A DNA stretch of 62,848 nt from Cognaticolwellia sediminilitoris (GTDB lineage: Bacteria; Pseudomonadota; Gammaproteobacteria; Enterobacterales; Alteromonadaceae): the NCBI GenBank assembly GCA_002104535.1, contig NBOG01000001.1, positions 1-62,848 of the forward strand, written 5' to 3'. Below are positions 29,583 through 37,568 of this stretch, one piece after another (positions within the stretch are counted from its first letter, which is position 1; the number at the start of each line of letters is the position of its first letter). The notes beneath the pieces were generated by a model. The model searched no databases, was not told where the DNA came from, and worked only from the letters and a program-made list of their open reading frames with translations. The position numbers were made by a program, and so were the translations under genes.

Positions 29583-29818
29583 GCGTTTTCACCTGTAGTT
29601 TGGTCGTTTATATAGCTCGATTATAAAGTCGAATGTTAGAGTGGATTAATTCGAGCGCTTAGCACTAACTAAAGTAAAGCCTCACCAACTCCTATTAATT
29701 CCTGGGCGTTATTATACAAGATTTGCCGCTTTACGTCCTCGTATTGACAACTTTATATCTGTTATGAATGATTATTCATTTTTAACTTTTAGGTGATAAA
29801 CCTATTTATTTCGTGCTC

Positions 29819-30550
29819 TTAAAGCGAGGTATTACGTTTATTTGCAAATATTGCTAGTTGTTCGGTGTGACTTAATAAATGTTTATCGCCAACCTTACCG
29901 TGCCCGGGAACGACTACTTTAATGTTTGAATATTTATACTTTACTTTCTGTATTGATAGTGGCCATTCAGCAATAGCTGCATCATTTATATTGCCTAAAC
30001 TTTTGCTGCCAAGGCTTTTAACAAAGCAACCTCCAAATAGTATTTCATTTTTCGCTAGCCATACCACAATATTGTCTTGGGTATGACCAAGTCCAGGATA
30101 ATACACTTCAATAAGACCATTAAATAGCTGGACATTTTCCGTTGTTATTTCATCACTCGCTTGCACTAAATCATTTAGTTTCAACAATCGATTGGTTAAA
30201 CGGGTTGCAAAGGTTTTTATCTTCAAATTATTTAACGTCGCAATACCTCCACTCGCATCTTCATGAAAGTGTGTAATAACCGCACTTTTCACCTCAAGCC
30301 CTTTTAACTCAGCCCATTCAATTATTTTTTTTGTATCTTGTTTTGTCCAAGGCGTATCAATGACATGTGCTTCATCTCCCTCAATAACAATTAAACCCGA
30401 AGCGGCAACCACACCGTACGGCTCAACTTTTTTATAAGAAACATGTTGGTATACATCATCAAATAATTGAATGATTTTAAGTGTTGGCAGTTTTGTTTCA
30501 GCCCAAAGACAACTAGAAAAAAATATAAAAAGTAAGGTAATTAATTTCAT
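29819..30550 (-). CDS. Subclass B1 metallo-beta-lactamase
   Basis: Exported di-zinc hydrolase predicted to open beta-lactam rings. 243 residues, signal peptide 1-17 (ends CLWA-ETK). All B1 zinc ligands are present: His94, His96, Asp98 in HFHEDASGG, His156 in GLGHTQDNIV, Cys175 in LFGGCFVKS, and His217 in VVPGHGKVGD. Lys178, three residues after the cysteine, matches the substrate-binding lysine of IMP/NDM-type enzymes. FGGCFVKSLG and YPGLGHTQDNIVVWL are especially close to IMP-type sequences. No integron, transposon or att site is seen; composition matches the neighbours, so it looks chromosomal and intrinsic. Single gene, ending 110 bases before the next. Activity spectrum cannot be read from sequence. 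Confidence 0.9.
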   Translation of the reverse strand: MKLITLLFIFFSSCLWAETKLPTLKIIQLFDDVYQHVSYKKVEPYGVVAASGLIVIEGDEAHVIDTPWTKQDTKKIIEWAELKGLEVKSAVITHFHEDASGGIATLNNLKIKTFATRLTNRLLKLNDLVQASDEITTENVQLFNGLIEVYYPGLGHTQDNIVVWLAKNEILFGGCFVKSLGSKSLGNINDAAIAEWPLSIQKVKYKYSNIKVVVPGHGKVGDKHLLSHTEQLAIFANKRNTSL

Positions 30551-30659
30551 TTTCTCAAGCTTTCAAAAAACTTCATAATATTTTCTCTCTTAAAATCAAT
30601 GCGTGACAGACTTTTAATTCAGGTTCTGGGTCAATTAAAAAGCTCCTCGATAATACGTA

Positions 30660-32105
30660 TTATTGACTTTTTTTTGCTTTTTTTAGTACTTCAAGGATTT
30701 TTGCATTCATTTTCGATTCAGCAATTTTTAGTGCTGTTTGGCCGCGATTATTTTTAAGTGTAATGTCCGCACCATTTTCGAGTAAATATCTAAGGTTTGT
30801 TAGTTTACTTAAATAGGCTGAATCCATAAGAGCAGTATCTCCATTATTATTCGCTAAGTTTACATTTGCCCCATAGGAAATTAATAATTTGAAAAGCTCA
30901 AAATTATCGCTGTTCCACCCTGCTATAATTAGTGCGCTATCACCAGATGAAGTTTGAGCATCTATATTCGCTCCTTGTTTAATCAGTGATTTAATGCCTT
31001 GGAACAAATCTTTTTCGTGCAGGAACTGTGTTATAAAAAGTGGTAAAACACTACTTTCAACCGGATGAACATTAGTCCGGTTAGATGTCACCTTCTGCAA
31101 CATTCTAAAATATTCCTTACGTTTTTGTTGTAATGAAAATTCAAACAATGACACTTTATTGATCCTAATGTTGTCAATATTCACCCCACTGTTAATCAAG
31201 ACTCTTGCTAATTCTGATCGATCTAAAACTACAGATTGATAAAAAGCTTCTTGTATTATTTCTTTATCTTTAATAACTGCGCTAGTAATCGCTTGGCTTA
31301 ATGCTTCTTTATCATTATTTAGAATTGCAGCAATTAGTGGGTGTCTAGGGATAATAGCTACTGCTGTTTCGTTCATTAAACTTTTAAGCCAAGAATAATG
31401 AGAAGAGACCCTAGTATAGTATTCAGCCACACCATAATGACCTTCTTTATAACCGTTACCCACTTGGTATGAGCTAACACCAATAACATAGAGCTTGTCA
31501 GCATATTCAATAAATGCAGGTCCACCGCTATCGCCCCGAGAACTAATTCCTTCATAAATAGTGCTTTTTGGTGGCCGATTGAATGTGAAACCAAGGACAT
31601 GTTTGTTCACCATATCGACGGTATTAGTGGCACCTCGTTGTATATAGTCATCACGTATTAGGCCATCTTTACCATTACCAAATGTTCCTCTGCCAACAAA
31701 GACAACAGGTTGGCCATTTTCGTTATATTCTTGGTAAAGCATAGCTGGTTTACCTGTCTCAATAGGATCTTTAAGCTGTACAAGCGCAATATCATTAAAC
31801 TCGTCATTGTTATTGTCGAATTTTGGGTGAATAAAAATCTTCTCTAATCTATATTGCGCATCAATATGTTTGACATAAAAAAGGCTATGCTCTTTTCCTG
31901 CCAAACAATGTGCGGCAGTTAATACCCAACTGACATCAATTAATGTCGCAGCACACCCACCTACATAAGCTACGGAAGGAGAAAACTGTTGCCCTAAAGC
32001 TAGGTACTCTTTGTCTTCAACATCATGCCTTATTACAATTGCCTCAGCACTGCTAGCGATAAGCCAGCCAATGCATAGAGATGTTTTTAACAACTTCAAT
32101 ATCAT
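30660..32105 (-). CDS. Secreted trypsin-like serine protease fused to ankyrin repeats
   Basis: 481 residues. Signal peptide at 1-22. The S1 peptidase domain covers about 24-240 with catalytic His66 (VLTAAHCLAG), Asp105 (FNDIALVQL) and Ser193 (SSRGDSGGPAF); the residue six before the serine suggests possible trypsin-like selectivity but was not modelled. Ankyrin repeats fill about 250-478, clearest at GDSALIIAGWNSDN, LLISYGANVNLANNNGDTAL and LLENGADITLKNNRGQTAL. The fusion is uncommon; ankyrins would bind a partner or substrate outside the cytoplasm. Monocistronic. Confidence 0.88.
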   Translation of the reverse strand: MILKLLKTSLCIGWLIASSAEAIVIRHDVEDKEYLALGQQFSPSVAYVGGCAATLIDVSWVLTAAHCLAGKEHSLFYVKHIDAQYRLEKIFIHPKFDNNNDEFNDIALVQLKDPIETGKPAMLYQEYNENGQPVVFVGRGTFGNGKDGLIRDDYIQRGATNTVDMVNKHVLGFTFNRPPKSTIYEGISSRGDSGGPAFIEYADKLYVIGVSSYQVGNGYKEGHYGVAEYYTRVSSHYSWLKSLMNETAVAIIPRHPLIAAILNNDKEALSQAITSAVIKDKEIIQEAFYQSVVLDRSELARVLINSGVNIDNIRINKVSLFEFSLQQKRKEYFRMLQKVTSNRTNVHPVESSVLPLFITQFLHEKDLFQGIKSLIKQGANIDAQTSSGDSALIIAGWNSDNFELFKLLISYGANVNLANNNGDTALMDSAYLSKLTNLRYLLENGADITLKNNRGQTALKIAESKMNAKILEVLKKAKKSQ

Positions 32106-32514
32106 TATTCAAATCCCATTTTTAGATCTATATGTTTTTTTAAGTAAGGCTGTCATTTGACGCGAATTTAAGCTTAATTTCTACAAATTGTATAACTAAA
32201 AAATATAACCATATATGACCCCATTTGGGCAAGAAATTCAAATTAAGCCGTAATTATTTCATATAGGTTTAAACGGTTTTTAATATTAAAATATTTAGAA
32301 CTTAACAATGAATACTCAGAAATAAAGTTTAATAAATTGAGAGCATGTCAGGGCTTGAAAATACTGGCTAACATCCCTTATAAGCGATGTGAATGTCTAA
32401 ATGTATTGCGTGAAATTGCTCTCCATAACCATACCTTTTCTTTAAAAAATAAATATTTACCTTGTTCATTACAAGTAGTCAACTTATTATCTTTATCAAA
32501 ATAATGAGTGAGTT
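32106..32514. other. Intergenic region upstream of two divergent genes
   Basis: About 400 bases between the protease gene and the sigma-54-type regulator. It must hold the promoters for both directions. No frame, RNA gene, strong hairpin or repeat was recognised by eye. Confidence 0.4.
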
Positions 32515-33873
32515 ATGATGTCAAAGCCGCAAATATTGGTTGTCGATGACAGCCCGGAAATTCGTTTAAGTGCCGCCTTTATTCTAGAAGATCAAGGTTT
32601 CAGCGTAATTGAAGCGCAAAATCATCACTATGCTCAAACTGCCTTATCTGAACATCATATTGACTTAATCTTGCTTGATATGAACTTTTCCTTAGATACC
32701 ACTTCAGGAGAAGAAGGCTTAAGGTTTTTAACTTGGATCAGTAAATCTGACTTTGTTATACCAGTCATCGCGATGACTGGTTGGTCTAATGTTGACTTAG
32801 CTGTTAATGCCATGCGTTTAGGAGCTTGTGATTTTGTTGAAAAACCTTGGAATAATCAACGATTAGTGCAAATTATCCGCCAGCAATTAAAAATGGCTGG
32901 ATTGCAAATTCAAAATCAAAAACTTAAACAACAACTTGAGCCTGTTGCAGAGCAAGATTTTAATTGGCGCTCTAAGTCTATGGTTACATTATTAGGGCAA
33001 ATAAAATCAGTAGCGGCGACTGACGCAAGTATTTTATTAACTGGAAATAATGGCACCGGAAAAAGTTATTTAGCCAAACGTATTCATCAACAGTCAGATC
33101 GTGCTAATGATGCATTTATTGCGGTTAATATGGGTGCAATTTCAGAATCATTATTTGAAAGCGAAATGTTCGGCCATAAAAAAGGGGCATTTACTGATGC
33201 CAAAGAAAATCGTATCGGTCGATTCGAGCTATCTAAACATGGCACTTTGTTTTTAGATGAAATCGCTAATATTCCCCAGTCTCAGCAAGCTAAGTTATTA
33301 CGAGTTTTAGAATCAGGTGAATATGAAGTTTTAGGCTCAAGCCAAACTCAACATGCTGATAGTAGAGTAATTAGCGCCACCAATGGCGATATAGCTAAAA
33401 TGATATCTGATGGTGTATTTCGTGAAGACTTGTATTTTCGCTTAAATACCATCGAGCTAAGAGTGCCAACGCTGCAAGAAAGGCTCGAAGATATTGCGCC
33501 TTTAGCGAAACATTTTATAGCAATGTATGGAAAAAAATATAAACGCGATGAATTAACACTAAGTTCATGTGCGATAAACGCATTACAAGCCTATCATTGG
33601 CCGGGAAACGTGCGCGAGATGAGCCACTTAATGGAACGTGCTGTTTTGTTAGCTCATGGCAACAAGCTTTGTAAAGAAGACTTACATTTATCTAACCTTA
33701 AAAAAAACAACGCTATGCCAATGATGACATTGGAGCAAGCAGAAAAGATACTGATAGAACAAGCACTAGCAAGAAGTCATGATAATGTCCCCAAGGCAGC
33801 CATAATGTTAGGCCTGACTAAATCTAGTATGTATCGACGATTGGAAAAATATGGCATTAAAGAACAGTCCTAA
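32515..33873 (+). CDS. Sigma-54-dependent response regulator (NtrC family)
   Basis: Phosphorylation-controlled activator of sigma-54 promoters. 452 residues. Receiver domain at about 5-125 with acidic pocket Asp11/Asp12 and phospho-acceptor Asp55 (LILLDMNF). AAA+ domain at about 150-385 with Walker A GNNGTGKS and Walker B GTLFLDE. The sigma-54-contact loop reads GAFTDA, not the canonical GAFTGA. A Fis-type helix-turn-helix closes the protein (PKAAIMLGLTKSSMYRRLEKYG). Followed 60 bases later by its histidine kinase, and 1.6 kb upstream of a sigma-54 promoter at 35488. Either of two adjacent ATGs could be the start. Confidence 0.95.
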   Translation: MMSKPQILVVDDSPEIRLSAAFILEDQGFSVIEAQNHHYAQTALSEHHIDLILLDMNFSLDTTSGEEGLRFLTWISKSDFVIPVIAMTGWSNVDLAVNAMRLGACDFVEKPWNNQRLVQIIRQQLKMAGLQIQNQKLKQQLEPVAEQDFNWRSKSMVTLLGQIKSVAATDASILLTGNNGTGKSYLAKRIHQQSDRANDAFIAVNMGAISESLFESEMFGHKKGAFTDAKENRIGRFELSKHGTLFLDEIANIPQSQQAKLLRVLESGEYEVLGSSQTQHADSRVISATNGDIAKMISDGVFREDLYFRLNTIELRVPTLQERLEDIAPLAKHFIAMYGKKYKRDELTLSSCAINALQAYHWPGNVREMSHLMERAVLLAHGNKLCKEDLHLSNLKKNNAMPMMTLEQAEKILIEQALARSHDNVPKAAIMLGLTKSSMYRRLEKYGIKEQS

Positions 33874-33933
33874 CATGAGTAATACAGCAACCAAAATCTA
33901 GGTATATTCAATGCTTATTAAAGTAGCATCTAA

Positions 33934-35283
33934 ATGAAGAAGATAAAGCTAACCGTTCGCCAGTTGCGACAAAAAGCCAGCGGGATAACTTCGCCATTTG
34001 TTTTTAATTCTTTAGAACAATTGTTGAAGGCTTGTTTTATTGGCGCCAGCATACTCTTTGTTGGGCTTTGGCTAGTAATAGGTCTGTTACAACAATGGAA
34101 TTTGGTCAATATAGCATTAACTAGTGCCGCCGTATTATTACTAGTATCGTTATGTTTTTCTTATATATATAAAAGAACTATGGTTGCATTTAAGCGTGCA
34201 AGCTTACACTTGGATGCAGTGCGTAATAACGACTTTTGTCAGTACGCCAAACCGGCTTTTAATACCGGCAGAGTAATTGAGTTTCATAATGGACTAGAGA
34301 ACTTAAGCTCGCACTTACAATTACTTAAATCTCGCTATGATCAGCATATATTTTTGGTCTACCAACTAATAGAACAACTCGACAGTCCTATTTTGGTTTT
34401 TGATCAACAACCGAAACTAACCTATGCCAACAGCGCTTTTAACGAGCTATTCCCTCAACCTTGGCAGATTTTTAGGAACTCTTCGCCGGGGCTACTTGGG
34501 CTTGAGTTTTCAGATAACAAATGGCGTTTCAAAGATAAGCAGCGTGACGGTAAATGGCAAATTAGACACAGTGAATTTATTGAACAAGGAAAAAATCATC
34601 AACTGATGGTGTTTGTTAATATCGAGTCGGCTCTTAGACAAAATCAACTTTGCGCTTGGCAACAGTTAATTCGTGTTTTAGGCCATGAAATCCATAACTC
34701 ATTAACCCCTGTGTCTGCTTTAGCACAAGGACTGTCAGCTAAGGCTGCAAGTGAGAGAGAAAAACAAGCGTTGACGGTTATCACAGAACGCTGTCAGCAC
34801 TTGCAAGACTTTGTCAGTAGGTATGCGTCAATAACTAAGCCATTTCATTTAAATTGCCAAATGATCTCCACCACCAACTTAGCTAAAAATATTCAAGCAT
34901 TGCTCAAGGATATAAATATTGAGGTTGAGTTTAACGCGCAGCGCATTTGGGCTGATCCAGCATTTATCGAACAAGTGCTATTAAATATCGTTAAAAATGC
35001 CGATGAAGCTTCTGAACCTAGTTCAAAAGTGAAAGTTATATTTAGTGAAACAAAACGCTCGTCATTAATTCAAGTAATCGATAGCGGTCATGGCTTTGCT
35101 AATCTGGACAACCTGTTTGTCCCGCTATATTCGACCAAGCAAAATGGGCAAGGTATAGGGCTGAGTTTTTGTCGAAACATTATCGAGCATCATAAAGGGA
35201 CAATTGAACTGGTTAATAATACTAGCTCCGTCGGCGTTACTGTTTCCATTTCTTTACCAATACTGAACACTGAAAACAGCTAA
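33934..35283 (+). CDS. Sensor histidine kinase, NtrB-like
   Basis: Inner-membrane partner of the preceding regulator. 449 residues. Two membrane helices at about 32-52 and 58-80 with almost no periplasmic loop, so the signal is likely sensed in the membrane or cytosol. A PAS-like segment at about 145-230 (LDSPILVFDQQPKLTYANSA). The phospho-acceptor is His251 in VLGHEIHNSLTPV. The HATPase domain has NIVKNADEAS (N box), DSGHGF (G1) and GQGIGLSFCRNII (G2). No start codon overlap with the regulator, but the same transcript is likely. Confidence 0.93.
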   Translation: MKKIKLTVRQLRQKASGITSPFVFNSLEQLLKACFIGASILFVGLWLVIGLLQQWNLVNIALTSAAVLLLVSLCFSYIYKRTMVAFKRASLHLDAVRNNDFCQYAKPAFNTGRVIEFHNGLENLSSHLQLLKSRYDQHIFLVYQLIEQLDSPILVFDQQPKLTYANSAFNELFPQPWQIFRNSSPGLLGLEFSDNKWRFKDKQRDGKWQIRHSEFIEQGKNHQLMVFVNIESALRQNQLCAWQQLIRVLGHEIHNSLTPVSALAQGLSAKAASEREKQALTVITERCQHLQDFVSRYASITKPFHLNCQMISTTNLAKNIQALLKDINIEVEFNAQRIWADPAFIEQVLLNIVKNADEASEPSSKVKVIFSETKRSSLIQVIDSGHGFANLDNLFVPLYSTKQNGQGIGLSFCRNIIEHHKGTIELVNNTSSVGVTVSISLPILNTENS

Positions 35284-35381
35284 GTTAAATTTATTTCATC
35301 ATCGAAAAATAGTTATAATTTTCTAAATAAAAGATTAACTTACACTAAAACTCATGCCTTTGTGAACAACCAACCACACCT

Positions 35382-35400
35382 CAAAATAAGTTCGATTTTG
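35382..35400. promoter_or_regulatory. Candidate enhancer site for the sigma-54 regulator
   Basis: CAAAAT-N7-ATTTTG is an inverted repeat about 115 bases upstream of the start site predicted for the sigma-54 promoter, in the range where NtrC-type activators bind. A wider pair TGTGAAC (35361) and GTTCAC (35410) brackets it. Inferred from position only. Confidence 0.35.
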
Positions 35401-35487
35401 GGTCTGAAAAGTTCACTAGCGGACCCATTCATTACTAAAACACCTCACAAAAACCACAACCACTTGATTTTAATCAATATTTCATAC

Positions 35488-35503
35488 TGGCACAATAATG
35501 GCA
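35488..35503 (+). promoter_or_regulatory. Sigma-54 (-24/-12) promoter of the efflux operon
   Basis: TGGCAC-AATAA-TGGCA matches the sigma-54 consensus TGGCAC-N5-TTGCA at every base but one, with the essential GG and GC elements at the right spacing. It lies 46 bases before the adaptor gene at 35549. The neighbouring NtrC-type regulator gives a ready activator. Confidence 0.75.
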
Positions 35504-35548
35504 CTAGCATAAGTAGATTTCGTTCTAATTATTCAAGGCCTCCACTAA

Positions 35549-36799
35549 ATGGATGTAAAAAAAACTAAAGTTGCGCAAAGTAAATTAAAATCTTATCCAG
35601 TTATTATAACCTTGGCTTTGTTCATCCTTGCTGCTGTGTGGTATATCAGCACGAAAGAAATGTCTTCATCAGTTAAACGTAGCGACTTACTTTTAGGCAT
35701 CGTAAAGCAAGGTGATCTACAAGTTGAAATTGAAGGCTACGGGGCTTTGCGATCAGATAAACAGCTGCTTATCACTTCTTTGACCAGTGCAACAGTGCAA
35801 GAAATAGTGCTAAAGCCTGGCGCATTTGTTTCCGCAGATAGCGTTATTGTCCAACTGGCAAACCCTGAACTACAACAACATGTAAATAGCGCCACCCAAG
35901 AACTCTCTCAACGAAAAGCCAACTTACGCCAACTCAAATTAAACCAAAAAAGAGAACTGCTGAACGAAAGTGCGGCTTATGCCGAAATGGAAGCTAGTTA
36001 TGAAACAGCGAAAGTAAAATTACAAGCGCTATCAGGTTTAATCGAATCGGGAATTGTCTCTGCGCTCAGCTACCAAGAAAGTATAGTTCAAGAAGCACAA
36101 CTTAAAAAACGTTTAGCTATTCACAAGCAAAGAACTGCTGCACTTAAATCCGTAAATCAAGAAGCTATTAATATTCAACTCGAACAAATTAAACAGCAAC
36201 AAGGGCAATTAGATATCGCGCAAAATCGACTTGACCGCCTAACAGTTAAAGCCGGTTTTGATGGCGTGTTACAGCGCCTCTCTGTGGAATTAGGCCAAAG
36301 TTTAGCGTCAGGACAGGAAATAGCATTAATAGGTAGTGTGGAAAATTTAATTGCTTTAGTGCGGGTACCACAAAGCAAAGCGCAACAAATTTTTATTGGC
36401 CAACAAGCTATTGTAGATACCCGTCGTGACAAGATAATGGGTACAGTTTCAAGAATTGACCCTGTCGTTGTAGACAATACTGTTGAAGTTGAAATTGCCC
36501 TACCCAATCAACTACCGGCTAGTGCTCGCCCACAGTTAAGTGTTGATGCCGTGATTATCACCGATACCTTAACAAATATAACTTATATGGAACGCCCTGT
36601 TAATGGCAAAGCCTATTCAAAAATTAGCTTATATAAGCTCGATGATTCAAATAACTATGCACAAAAATCACAAGTAGAATTTGGTAAAGAAGCAGGCCGT
36701 TATATTGAAATTATTAAAGGTGGCAAGGTAAACGACAGCTTTATTGTTTCGGATTTATCTCACTTAAAAAATTCAGCAATCACTATAGACAGCTTTTAG
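35549..36799 (+). CDS. HlyD/MacA-type membrane fusion adaptor protein
   Basis: Periplasmic adaptor linking an inner-membrane ABC transporter to an outer-membrane channel. 416 residues. One N-terminal membrane helix at about 15-33. Then a first half of the barrel-sandwich (biotinyl-like) domain near 55-105, an alpha-helical hairpin at about 105-215 (glutamine/leucine-rich coiled coil), and the second barrel half with LDRLTVKAGFDGVLQRL (about 225-250), followed by beta-barrel and membrane-proximal domains. First gene after the sigma-54 promoter and 64 bases before the ATPase start. No outer-membrane channel gene is nearby, so a TolC-like one is probably shared. Confidence 0.9.
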   Translation: MDVKKTKVAQSKLKSYPVIITLALFILAAVWYISTKEMSSSVKRSDLLLGIVKQGDLQVEIEGYGALRSDKQLLITSLTSATVQEIVLKPGAFVSADSVIVQLANPELQQHVNSATQELSQRKANLRQLKLNQKRELLNESAAYAEMEASYETAKVKLQALSGLIESGIVSALSYQESIVQEAQLKKRLAIHKQRTAALKSVNQEAINIQLEQIKQQQGQLDIAQNRLDRLTVKAGFDGVLQRLSVELGQSLASGQEIALIGSVENLIALVRVPQSKAQQIFIGQQAIVDTRRDKIMGTVSRIDPVVVDNTVEVEIALPNQLPASARPQLSVDAVIITDTLTNITYMERPVNGKAYSKISLYKLDDSNNYAQKSQVEFGKEAGRYIEIIKGGKVNDSFIVSDLSHLKNSAITIDSF

Positions 36800-36863
36800 A
36801 TTACATTAAAAAAATAGCGTTAATTATAAACACATATAAATCATGATATATAAGGAACTACAC

Positions 36864-37568
36864 ATGACTGAAATAAAAATAGAAATGAAGAATATTGGTA
36901 AAGTTTTTGAAACTGATGACATAGAAACCCACGCCCTTAAAGACGTCAATATTGTCATTCGTGCTGGCGAATATGTTTCTATCGCGGGCCCGTCTGGTTG
37001 TGGTAAATCTACTTTGTTGTCGTTATTGGGTTTACTCGATATGCCAAGTTCAGGCACGTACACAATCGAGGGGCTTGATGTGAGTTCACTTTCACTTGAC
37101 GAGGCCGCAAGTATTCGAAATGAAAAAATCGGATTTGTATTTCAATCATTTAACTTAATTGACGAACTATCAGTTTTTGATAACGTCGCATTACCTTTGC
37201 AATATAAAAAAGAATTGCCGTCAGATGAATTTATCAAAACGCGAGTTGAGGCCTGTTTAAAAATGGTTGAAATGAGCCATAGAGCCGGCCATAAGCCGAA
37301 CCAATTATCCGGTGGTCAACAGCAGCGCGTTGCAATTGCACGCGCACTAGTTGCTGACCCTGCAATTTTGCTAGTCGATGAGCCTACGGGTAACTTAGAT
37401 TCACAAAGTGGTGACACTGTGATGGCCGTTTTAGCCGATCTCAATAAAAATGGCACGACTATTTGTATGGTAACGCATGATGCGCGTTACGCTGACATGG
37501 CAAAAATACAACTTAAGCTACTTGATGGCCAAATCGTTAAAGATGAAACATTAAAGGTGGCAGTATGA
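36864..37568 (+). CDS. MacB/LolD-type ABC transporter ATPase
   Basis: Cytosolic ATPase of the efflux transporter. 234 residues. Walker [13 protein letters not shown]-loop FVFQSFNL, signature [15 protein letters not shown], Walker [13 protein letters not shown] and H-loop VTHD are all present. ATG 36864 is preferred to an ATG at 36843 because AAGGA lies eight bases before it and because the paralogue at 40259 starts at the same place. Its end overlaps the permease start by four bases (ATGA), so the two are coupled. Confidence 0.95.
   Translation: MTEIKIEMKNIGKVFETDDIETHALKDVNIVIRAGEYVSIAGPSGCGKSTLLSLLGLLDMPSSGTYTIEGLDVSSLSLDEAASIRNEKIGFVFQSFNLIDELSVFDNVALPLQYKKELPSDEFIKTRVEACLKMVEMSHRAGHKPNQLSGGQQQRVAIARALVADPAILLVDEPTGNLDSQSGDTVMAVLADLNKNGTTICMVTHDARYADMAKIQLKLLDGQIVKDETLKVAV

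Noticed and set aside
29819-30550. Recently acquired resistance gene cassette
   Set aside because: No attC, integron integrase, transposon ends or composition change beside the gene.
35362-35568. 68-residue frame upstream of the adaptor gene
   Set aside because: It overlaps the sigma-54 promoter and the candidate enhancer sites, has no ribosome binding site and no family-like composition.
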